Source of the DNA: Mangrovibacterium diazotrophicum
Lineage (GTDB): Bacteria > Bacteroidota > Bacteroidia > Bacteroidales > Prolixibacteraceae
Assembly (NCBI RefSeq): GCF_003610535.1
Contig: NZ_RAPN01000001.1
Coordinates: forward strand, 124,001-188,000
DNA: 64,000 nt
Direction of reading: 5' to 3'
The notes below the pieces were generated by a model. It searched no databases and was not told the origin of the DNA. It worked only from the letters and a program-made list of their open reading frames with translations. Shown piece by piece: positions 53,480 to 61,085 of the stretch (the stretch's first letter is position 1; each line of letters starts with the position of its first letter). A program made the translations under genes and the position numbers.

Positions 53480-54541
53480 TTAATCTTTGACGATAGAAAC
53501 TTCCGCGTTCATTCCGGCTTTCAATTTGCTCATCACCGGGTTGTTGCCGTTAAAAGTGATTTTCACCGGGAAACGCTGGGTGACTTTCACAAAGTTTCCG
53601 GTTGCATTGTCCGACGGCAGCAAACTGAATTGTGATCCTGTTGCGGGCGAGAAGGATTCAATTACACCGGTGAACGACTCTCCCGGGAAAGCGTCCACCG
53701 TGATCAGCGCTTGCTGCCCTTCGTGCATGTCGGCAATTTGTGTTTCCTGGAAGTTGGCCACCACCCATTTGCCCTGTTGCTTGTCGACCATGTAGCCAAC
53801 TGTTTGCCCGGCCTGGATGAATTGTCCTTCCTGCAGTTTTTTGGTTCCCATAAAACCGTTGGACGGTGCAAGGATCACCGCATACTGCAAGTCCAGTTTC
53901 ACTTTTTCTAGTTCAACCTTTTTCTGTTCCAGGTTGGCTTGTGCCACTTCGAGTTTGGCTTGTGCATCCGATACCTGGTCCTGCGAGTTGACAAAGGTGT
54001 TTTTCACCGCTTCGTAGTTCGATTTCGCAATCTCCAGCTGTGTTTTAATTCCTTCAAACTGTTGCTGGGTAACGGCTTCACCTTTTAAAAGCTCTTCGTA
54101 GCGTTCGTAATCTTTTTGCTGGCGCCACAGTTGGGCTTCTGCAGCACTGATTTGCGCTTTGTGAATGCTTGATCCACTCGACGCCACCCGAATATTGTTT
54201 TGCAAGACTTTTAGTTGTGCTTCGGCTGATCCGATTTCAGCTTCAACCTGGTGCAGCCTTACGGTTGCTTCATTTTTATCCAGAATAACCAGGGTGTCGC
54301 CTTTGGCAACCTGCTGGTGGTCGGTGTACCGGATTTCCTGAACGAAGCCACTTGTCCGGCTCAAAATCGGGTTGATATACTCTTCAATCTGAGCATCATT
54401 GGTTTGCTCATACCGGTAAAAATCGTACAATTTAATTCCTCCCCAAATCAGCAAAATGCCCAAAATGCATAATGCTGCCACATACGAAATCTTTAAGACC
54501 GCATGATCTACTTTTCGATATTTTGCTAATTGATCGCTCAT
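53480..54541 (-). CDS. HlyD/EmrA-type membrane fusion protein
   Basis: 353 aa. Transmembrane helix (about 20-36), biotinyl-lipoyl half motif QVAKGDTLVILDKNEATVRL, long coiled coil (about 85-210), then second lipoyl half (APSNGFMGTKKLQEGQFIQA) and beta barrel with MHEGQQALITVDAFPGESF. Connects the inner-membrane MFS pump to TolC. Stop of tolC-like and start of this gene overlap by 1 bp at 54541. Confidence 0.92.
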   Translation of the reverse strand: MSDQLAKYRKVDHAVLKISYVAALCILGILLIWGGIKLYDFYRYEQTNDAQIEEYINPILSRTSGFVQEIRYTDHQQVAKGDTLVILDKNEATVRLHQVEAEIGSAEAQLKVLQNNIRVASSGSSIHKAQISAAEAQLWRQQKDYERYEELLKGEAVTQQQFEGIKTQLEIAKSNYEAVKNTFVNSQDQVSDAQAKLEVAQANLEQKKVELEKVKLDLQYAVILAPSNGFMGTKKLQEGQFIQAGQTVGYMVDKQQGKWVVANFQETQIADMHEGQQALITVDAFPGESFTGVIESFSPATGSQFSLLPSDNATGNFVKVTQRFPVKITFNGNNPVMSKLKAGMNAEVSIVKD

Positions 54542-55869
54542 TATAATTCGCCTGTAATTTTTTGTAATTGATAGAAGTGCATGCGCGCCGCGATGTAGTT
54601 GTTGACTAAATCGAACTGCGCTTGTTGCAATTGGGTGTCGGCTTCGAGTAAATCGGTAAGTAAGGCCAGCTTGTTGAAGTAGGTTTGGTTCACAATCCGG
54701 TAGTTTTCCTCGGCTTGTTGTACGCTTATTTTACTTACTTCAATGTTGTCCTGATCTTCTTTGAAGCGTTTGTAAGCTTCATTGATTTTCGTCCGCAGGG
54801 TTTCCTCGGTTTGCTCTTTCGCCAGGTATTGTTGCTGCACTTCGAGCGCTGCTGCCGACTCCTTGTGTTTGTTGTGATACAGCGACGAAAGGTTGTATGA
54901 AATCTTTACCCCGGCAATCCCCAGTAAATACGGGGAAGTGGAGTAGGGGTACAACATGATCTGCGGATACGAATAGCTGTATTTCCCAAACATCCCGATA
55001 CGCGGAAGTTTCTCAGCTTTGATTTCCTTTTGCTCCAACTCCGACATGGAGATTTGTGTGTCGGCCATTTTTTCGAAAGGCGACTGTTTAAGGGCCACCG
55101 AAATATAGTCGGCATAGAGCATTGCGGTATCAGGGACGGCATATTCAATGCTGTCGGCTAGTTGCAGCGGGTGTGCATCTTCGTAACCCATGAGCAGGTT
55201 CAAATGCTGTCCGGCCAATGCCTTGTTGTTCTGCATCTTTTGCAGGTTTACCTTTTGCTGCGAAAGCTGCAATTGCGCCCGTAACAAGTCGCTCTTTAAC
55301 ACAACTCCGTTGTCATACAACTGGGTTATCTGATCCAGACGTTTCGAGTTGCGGTAAATGTTTTGCTCAATGATTTTCTCAAACTCGTTGGTCCGTAACA
55401 GGTCCAGGTAGTAACTCGCTACTTCGTAATGAATTTCAGATTGGGAAGCCTGTGCAATATGTTCGGCCATGTCGGCCTGGGCTTCTGCCTTTTCAACCGA
55501 CAGCTTTGTTTTTTTGCCATTATAAATGTTGAAGTAAGCCTCGATATTGGCATCGTAAGTGCTGTGATCTTCCAGCGGAATGTATTCCGCTTCGTGCAAA
55601 ATTCCATTTACAAACACGGGAATGTTAGCCAGCTTTCCGTAACTGGCGTCAACTTCCACCGAAGGAAGCCAGTTCTGCTTGATGTCTAAAACGTGCTCGT
55701 TCTTGATTTGCTGGTCGATGCGTTGCGAACGCAGCTCGGTGCTGTATTCGTCGGCTCGTTGCCAGGCTTGTTGTAAATTGATTGGTATATTGGTTTCGGT
55801 TGTCTCTTGCGCTGTTGCCGGTTGATTAAAAATCACGCAGAAAGCAAAAATCCATAGAACTATCCTCAT
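54541..55869 (-). CDS. TolC-family outer membrane efflux protein
   Basis: 442 aa with signal peptide (MRIVLWIFAFCVIFNQPATA). Helical repeats of the TolC family: NLQQAWQRADEYSTELRSQR in the first half and the matching KINEAYKRFKEDQDNIEVSK in the second. Forms the outer-membrane duct of the efflux system. First gene of the minus-strand operon; divergent AraC gene starts 105 bp away and likely controls it. Confidence 0.92.
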   Translation of the reverse strand: MRIVLWIFAFCVIFNQPATAQETTETNIPINLQQAWQRADEYSTELRSQRIDQQIKNEHVLDIKQNWLPSVEVDASYGKLANIPVFVNGILHEAEYIPLEDHSTYDANIEAYFNIYNGKKTKLSVEKAEAQADMAEHIAQASQSEIHYEVASYYLDLLRTNEFEKIIEQNIYRNSKRLDQITQLYDNGVVLKSDLLRAQLQLSQQKVNLQKMQNNKALAGQHLNLLMGYEDAHPLQLADSIEYAVPDTAMLYADYISVALKQSPFEKMADTQISMSELEQKEIKAEKLPRIGMFGKYSYSYPQIMLYPYSTSPYLLGIAGVKISYNLSSLYHNKHKESAAALEVQQQYLAKEQTEETLRTKINEAYKRFKEDQDNIEVSKISVQQAEENYRIVNQTYFNKLALLTDLLEADTQLQQAQFDLVNNYIAARMHFYQLQKITGEL

Positions 55870-55974
55870 ATCTTGCGCCTCAAATAAAATCTCGCTGCAA
55901 ATTTCTTACTATTTTTCGAGGCTTATTTTAGACAATTCGCCATTTGTTTTGTAATTCGCGCCAAATACCCGAAA

Positions 55975-56781
55975 ATGGAAAAGAAAAAACTCAATCTGGA
56001 TGAAATTAGCGAAAAGGAAGACGTGTTTTATGTTGTTTATTCCAACAGCGAGCAGGAATTCCCGATGCACAAACACAACAAACACCAGTTGTATTATGTA
56101 GAAAACGGAATCGCGTTTTTCAATACGCCTACTTACTCATTCTTTTTGCCTGCGCACCATTTTCTTTGGATTCCGGCAGGTGTTGAGCACAACATTAGCT
56201 CGCGCACAGCAGTGAAAATGGTGTATTGCCTCTATATCCCAACGTCAATCACCCGTGGAATACAGAAGCTGGAAGAAGGAACCGGCATTTACCCGGTGAA
56301 CAACCTGATGGTTGAAATGATTAATTACACCCGCGATTGGTATGGTGAAGTCGGGGCGGAACAGGCGACCCGGTACCAGTTTTTGCAGACGTTGACCAAT
56401 GTGTTGGTGGAGGCAGCCGGGAATATGTCGCTTCCGGTGGAGCTGCCCACAACCGACAACGAGGATTTGCGCCTGGTATTAAAACACATTCATCACCACA
56501 TCGATCAACCCCTGAACCTGAAGTCGATCGCAGAGCAGCTGGGATACAGCACCCGTTCGTTGTCGCGCTTATTTCAAAACAACATCAATACCTCATTCCT
56601 ACAGTATGTCAAGCGACTCCGGGTAATTAAAGCCATGGAGCTGCTGTTGCAAACCAACCTGTCGGTCAGCGAAATTAGCTACCGCTGCGGGTACAATACG
56701 CTTTCCTCATTTAGCTATGTTTTTCAGAAACTGGTGCATGTTTCGCCGGCCGAGTTTCGCAAGCAGACCCGGCAAATCTAG
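55975..56781 (+). CDS. AraC family regulator with cupin N-terminus
   Basis: 268 aa. N-terminal cupin-like sensor (EFPMHKHNKHQLYYVENG ... PAHHFLWIPAGVEH), then two HTH motifs at about 185-260: LNLKSIAEQLGYSTRSLSRL and SVSEISYRCGYNTLSSFSYV followed by SPAEFRKQ. Divergent from the efflux operon, so likely its activator. Ligand unknown. Confidence 0.9.
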   Translation: MEKKKLNLDEISEKEDVFYVVYSNSEQEFPMHKHNKHQLYYVENGIAFFNTPTYSFFLPAHHFLWIPAGVEHNISSRTAVKMVYCLYIPTSITRGIQKLEEGTGIYPVNNLMVEMINYTRDWYGEVGAEQATRYQFLQTLTNVLVEAAGNMSLPVELPTTDNEDLRLVLKHIHHHIDQPLNLKSIAEQLGYSTRSLSRLFQNNINTSFLQYVKRLRVIKAMELLLQTNLSVSEISYRCGYNTLSSFSYVFQKLVHVSPAEFRKQTRQI

Positions 56782-57136
56782 TCGGCCGGTTTGTATTTGT
56801 TTTGTTCTGATGCAGCTCATTTCATCAGAAGATGTCTTTTCACTATATTTTAACGAATATGGTAAATTGAACTCAATTTTTTTCAAAAGAAGGTGAGTAT
56901 TTGGGTGTGGTCAATTGTATTCTTTTACATAGGATGTACAAGTACCGTGACAACTATTCCGGAATAGAGCACTTTGGCTAAATTGGACTGGTAAAATTCA
57001 AGATATTTCAGTAGAGATATTTAAAATGAGTAGTCGTTTATACGTGAAACAGATTGCCCGTTCATAAACGCAAAATCGTACGTTTTTCACCGATGGTGCT
57101 AAACACCAATAGAATTTGAAATCAAACAAAGTTGAT
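56782..57136. other. 355-bp intergenic region
   Basis: No gene, tRNA or clear terminator was recognised. It is AT-rich and should hold the promoter of the sulfatase gene. No strong palindrome stands out. Confidence 0.5.
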
Positions 57137-58768
57137 ATGAATAAATTGATCTTTTCTTGTTTGCTCTTAAGTGTGGGACTATTCTTCACCGGCTGTACTT
57201 CGAAAGAGGAGCCCAAGCCGGATCGCCCGAATATTTTGTTGATCATGCTGGATGATTCGGGATTTTCGGATTTGGGTTGTTATGGCGGCGAGATCCAAAC
57301 GCCCAACATCGATCAGCTGGCAGCAACCGGCGTTCGGTTTACCCAAATGCATAATGCGGCCCGTTGTTGCCCAACGCGTGCTTCTTTGTTGACCGGATTA
57401 TATCCCCAAACTGCCGGGATAACAGGAATGGGGGTCAATCTGAAAATGAATGCTGCTACGATCGCTGAAGTATTGAAGGACAATGGCTACCATACCGGCA
57501 TGACCGGAAAATGGCATTTGTCGACAACGAGAGCGTTGCCCGAAAATGACGAACAACTACAGTGGTTGGCTCACCGCAAGGACCACGGGCCTTTTTCTCC
57601 TTTGGACAATTATCCAAGCAATCGTGGTTTCGAAGAACATTGGGGAACTATTTGGGGGGTTGTTGATTATTTCGACCCCTTCAGTTTGGTGCACAACGAA
57701 GAGCCAATCGAAAATGTGCCAGACGACTTTTATGTAACGGATTTTATCACGCAAAAATCAATTGATTTGTTGGACGAATACAGCAAAGACGATAAACCGT
57801 TCTTTTTGTACGTGGCGCATAATGCACCGCACTGGCCTTTACACGCATTGCCCGAAGATATTGAAAAATACAAGGATACCTACAACGATGGATGGGAAGT
57901 ATTGCGACAAAACCGGTACGAACGAATGGTTGAACTGGGCTTGATCGATACGGTTGCTTACACGCTTCCGGAAAATTCATCGGGCCGAAAATGGGATGAC
58001 TGTGAAAACAAAGATTACGAGGCAGCATGTATGGCGGTTCATGCAGCGATGGTTGACCATGTTGACCGGGGAATTGGTCAACTTATTGACGAACTGAAAA
58101 AGAATGGTCAATATGAAAATACGCTGATTTTTGTATTATCCGATAATGGTGCGTCGTACGAACGTGGCTACCCACCCGGTTTCGATCGTCCCGGCTTTAC
58201 CCGTGATTCAACCATCATTGAGTACAATGCGCAAAATCCCGGTTCGCAAACCACCTGGAATTACATTGGTGATGCATGGGCAAGCGCGTCAAATACGCCT
58301 TTCCGCTATTGGAAAAAAGAATCTTATGAAGGTGGCAGCTCAACACCGTTTATTGTTCACTGGCCTCAAAAGCTGGCAGGCATGGAAAACACGATCAACC
58401 GGGGACTTGCCCACGTGATCGATATCATGCCGACTTGTTTGGAGCTGGCTGGCGTTGAATATCCCGATAGTATAAATGGTTTGAAAACAAATAAACTGGA
58501 TGGAACCAGTTTGATGCCGTTGTTGATGGGGGAAACAACTTCGATTCACGATACGCTATTCTGGGAACACGAAGGTGGGCGCGCGATTCGCATCGGAGAT
58601 TGGAAAATGTCGGCTCTACCGAACAGATCCTGGCAGCTGTTTAATATTACAGAAGACCATACTGAAATGAACGATCTGGCGGCGCAGCATCCGGAAAAAG
58701 TCAATGAAATGGATGCTGTTTGGCAGGAGTACTTCGATGAGGTGATGCGAAAGGCGCAAGCTAATTAG
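57137..58768 (+). CDS. S1-family sulfatase, lipoprotein
   Basis: 543 aa from ATG 57137 (TTG 57116 is a poor start). Lipobox LFFTGC. The sulfatase start PNILLIMLDDSGFSDLGCYG holds the metal-binding DD pair, and NAARCCPTRASLLTG holds the C-x-P-T-R signature whose cysteine is converted to formylglycine. TGKWHL and LSDNGASYERG are further active-site elements. Desulfates glycans in the periplasm. A maturase (anSME) must be supplied elsewhere. Confidence 0.93.
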   Translation: MNKLIFSCLLLSVGLFFTGCTSKEEPKPDRPNILLIMLDDSGFSDLGCYGGEIQTPNIDQLAATGVRFTQMHNAARCCPTRASLLTGLYPQTAGITGMGVNLKMNAATIAEVLKDNGYHTGMTGKWHLSTTRALPENDEQLQWLAHRKDHGPFSPLDNYPSNRGFEEHWGTIWGVVDYFDPFSLVHNEEPIENVPDDFYVTDFITQKSIDLLDEYSKDDKPFFLYVAHNAPHWPLHALPEDIEKYKDTYNDGWEVLRQNRYERMVELGLIDTVAYTLPENSSGRKWDDCENKDYEAACMAVHAAMVDHVDRGIGQLIDELKKNGQYENTLIFVLSDNGASYERGYPPGFDRPGFTRDSTIIEYNAQNPGSQTTWNYIGDAWASASNTPFRYWKKESYEGGSSTPFIVHWPQKLAGMENTINRGLAHVIDIMPTCLELAGVEYPDSINGLKTNKLDGTSLMPLLMGETTSIHDTLFWEHEGGRAIRIGDWKMSALPNRSWQLFNITEDHTEMNDLAAQHPEKVNEMDAVWQEYFDEVMRKAQAN

Positions 58769-58790
58769 CGTTGACAGAAGAAGGGATGTG

Positions 58791-59034
58791 ATGCTCGAAG
58801 AAGCTTTCACCTTCGGTTTGCGGGTTGGGCTACAGGAAATACATTGCTCCCCAAAGAAGTGCTACACCGGATTGGTTGAATAATAAGGCTGTTGTAAAAG
58901 GCCTGTCTGATGAAGCACAATTATTCAACCTGAAGAATGATGCCGGTGAAAACAAAGATTTGCATGCACTTTATTCGGATATTCAGAAAAAAATGGGGCA
59001 GACGTTAAACGGGATTTTAGAAGAGTCACAATAA
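58791..59034 (+). pseudogene. remnant of a second sulfatase (C-terminus)
   Basis: The 3' reading frame gives YRKYIAPQRSATPDWLNN and EAQLFNLKNDAGENKDLHAL, the typical end of S1 sulfatases. Just upstream a different frame reads EEAFTFGLRVG, so the piece carries a frameshift and lacks the whole catalytic part. It follows an intact sulfatase by 22 bp, suggesting an old tandem duplication or deletion. Confidence 0.75.
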
Positions 59035-59215
59035 AATCTCGATTTGGATTGGGAATGAGTTGTTTATGTTTATTTTTTTTCATGCTTAAATGGCGTGAAA
59101 CTGAACCTAAATGTCAGGTTGTGAATTGTTTCACTACGCTTCTGATAATTTAAGTAAAATTGTTCTTCTCATTATTTCTTTAAATTAGCGCTGATTTGGT
59201 TCCATTCCATTAACT

Positions 59216-59794
59216 ATGCAGACGAATCTAAACGAAAACCAACTAATCGATCGCTTGAAGAGGGATGATGCTCTTGCTTTTGATTCTCTTTTTAAGATTT
59301 ACGGCACCAAGCTGTATTCGTTTGCGCTGAAATACCTGAGATCAGAAAGCGAGTCGGAAGAGTTGGTGCAAGAGGTTTTTGTGAAAATATGGGAAAACCG
59401 GAAAGCATTGAAAACCGACCTTTCCTTTAAGTCTTACCTCTTTACAATTGCGTTGAACCAAATCCGAAAGTACTTCAACAAACGCGCAATTACATTAAAT
59501 TACCTCAATCAGCTCGGCGGCGAAGATTTCGAAACGAATAAGACGGTAGAGTCAATCGATTATGCATCTCTCTTGAAAAGGGTCGATGAGATCGTCGACG
59601 GCCTTCCTGATCGCAAAAAGCTGATCTTCCAAAAGAGCAGAAAAGAAGGTAAATCCTCGAAAGAAATAGCGACTGAATTGGAAATCACCATCGGTACTGT
59701 CGATAATCAAATTTCAGATGCATTAAAGATTATCCGGGAAGCGCTTCGAAAAGAAGATCTGGCGCTGCTGTTATTCCTGACCTTATTCCTCTAA
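59216..59794 (+). CDS. ECF sigma factor, Bacteroidota family
   Basis: 192 aa. Region 2 (ALAFDSLFKIYGTKLYSFAL ... ELVQEVFVKIWENRKAL) and region 4 (SRKEGKSSKEIATELEITIG then TVDNQISDALKIIREAL) are clear. It pairs with the FecR gene downstream and regulates the SusC gene. Typical of glycan-responsive or surface-signalling systems. Confidence 0.93.
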   Translation: MQTNLNENQLIDRLKRDDALAFDSLFKIYGTKLYSFALKYLRSESESEELVQEVFVKIWENRKALKTDLSFKSYLFTIALNQIRKYFNKRAITLNYLNQLGGEDFETNKTVESIDYASLLKRVDEIVDGLPDRKKLIFQKSRKEGKSSKEIATELEITIGTVDNQISDALKIIREALRKEDLALLLFLTLFL

Positions 59795-59799
59795 AAAAA

Positions 59800-59834
59800 A
59801 ATCAAGCTGTATCGGTCTTATAATGAGCTTGATT
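59800..59834 (+). terminator. hairpin after the sigma factor gene
   Basis: AATCAAGCT with AGCTTGATT, 9-bp perfect stem, 17-nt loop, followed by a T-rich stretch. May reduce read-through into the FecR gene. Confidence 0.5.
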
Positions 59835-59927
59835 TATTCTGATTGTATTTTTTTTCAATTTAACCCATGAGATGTTTATCCCTGGCGGATATAACATACA
59901 GGACGGGAGAAAAAGAATATCCTAAAA

Positions 59928-60968
59928 ATGCAGGATTGTATGGATGACGATTTAAAAAAGCTATTGCAGAAATACCAAAGCGGTAAAATTGCGTTAAAAG
60001 ATGAACTGAAACTGTCGAAACGATTGGCAGATCATCTGGACGAGGATGCAGAACAGCTTCTCCGAAATGATATTCAAGATCATTTTGAAAACTCGGATGA
60101 AGAGAATAAAGACCTGAGCGGTGTTTTGTCCGAGATCCATCATCGTATTCATCTCAATCAATCCGCGCAAAAGAAAAGCAAAATTCGTCTGCTTTACCAG
60201 TTGGCTTCCAAAGCGGCGGCTGTCCTTTTCATTCCGCTTTTGCTGTTTGCTGTTTACCAATGGTACAATGCGGCAAAGCCTGTTAATGGCGACGCTCTGG
60301 TTGAGATCGTTGCACCAAGAGGCGCACGAATCACTTTCCAATTGCCAGATGGAACCAATGGCACACTGAACGCCATGTCGCATTTAAGCTATTCTCCTTC
60401 GTTTTCGAACAATCGCCATGTTGCACTTTCGGGTGAAGCCTACTTTGATGTGGCAAAGGATAAAAAACACCCGTTTACGATATCTGCCAACGACAATGTC
60501 GTTAAGGTGGTCGGAACTAAATTTTCCTTATCGGCCTATCCTGAAGACAAGTTGACTGAGCTGGTTTTAGAAGAGGGAAAAGTGCTGTTTACACCTTCCA
60601 ATTCAAACAAACCAATCGATATTATCCCGGGAGAGAGACTTGTAAGCTCCGATCGCGGGGTGGAACAATCAAAAGTTGAAACCTGGAAATATACAGCCTG
60701 GAAAGACGGAAGGCTTGTTTTCAGGAACGACTCGATGGAAGAGCTTGCGCGTCGCATCTCACGATGGTATAATGTTGATGTACACATTGACGATCAGGGG
60801 CTGGAAGAATATGTGTTCCGGGGTGTATTTGAGAATGATTCGCTGGAGGAGGTTTTACGTCTGCTGAAATTAACTTCTCCAATTGCTTATCGGATTGAAG
60901 ATCGGCAACCAAATGCTGACGGAAGTTTCAGTAAAAAACGAGTAATAATCACTAAAAATAACAACTAG
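59928..60968 (+). CDS. FecR-family anti-sigma factor
   Basis: 346 aa; ATG 59940 is an alternative start. N-terminal cytoplasmic helical domain (1-85), one transmembrane helix (AAVLFIPLLLFAVYQWY), then periplasmic FecR domain: VEIVAPRGARITFQLPDG, HLSYSPSFSNNRHVALSGEA and YFDVAKDKKHPF, and a C-terminal STN-like part (RRISRWYNVDVHIDD). Receives a signal from the TonB receptor downstream and holds the sigma factor. Confidence 0.93.
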   Translation: MQDCMDDDLKKLLQKYQSGKIALKDELKLSKRLADHLDEDAEQLLRNDIQDHFENSDEENKDLSGVLSEIHHRIHLNQSAQKKSKIRLLYQLASKAAAVLFIPLLLFAVYQWYNAAKPVNGDALVEIVAPRGARITFQLPDGTNGTLNAMSHLSYSPSFSNNRHVALSGEAYFDVAKDKKHPFTISANDNVVKVVGTKFSLSAYPEDKLTELVLEEGKVLFTPSNSNKPIDIIPGERLVSSDRGVEQSKVETWKYTAWKDGRLVFRNDSMEELARRISRWYNVDVHIDDQGLEEYVFRGVFENDSLEEVLRLLKLTSPIAYRIEDRQPNADGSFSKKRVIITKNNN

Positions 60969-61005
60969 CACGATGCACGAAAATTGCAAAAGTCCTTAAC
61001 AGAAA

Positions 61006-61039
61006 AAAACAGGCGGGCGCTCCACCGCACACCTGTTTT
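61006..61039 (+). terminator. hairpin between fecR and susC
   Basis: AAAACAGG and CCTGTTTT, 8-bp stem with a G+C-rich loop, ending 46 bp before the susC start. Terminator or attenuator. Confidence 0.5.
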
Positions 61040-61085
61040 AACGTGTTAAATATCACTGTAGTTAATAATTTAACGGTCTAAATTT

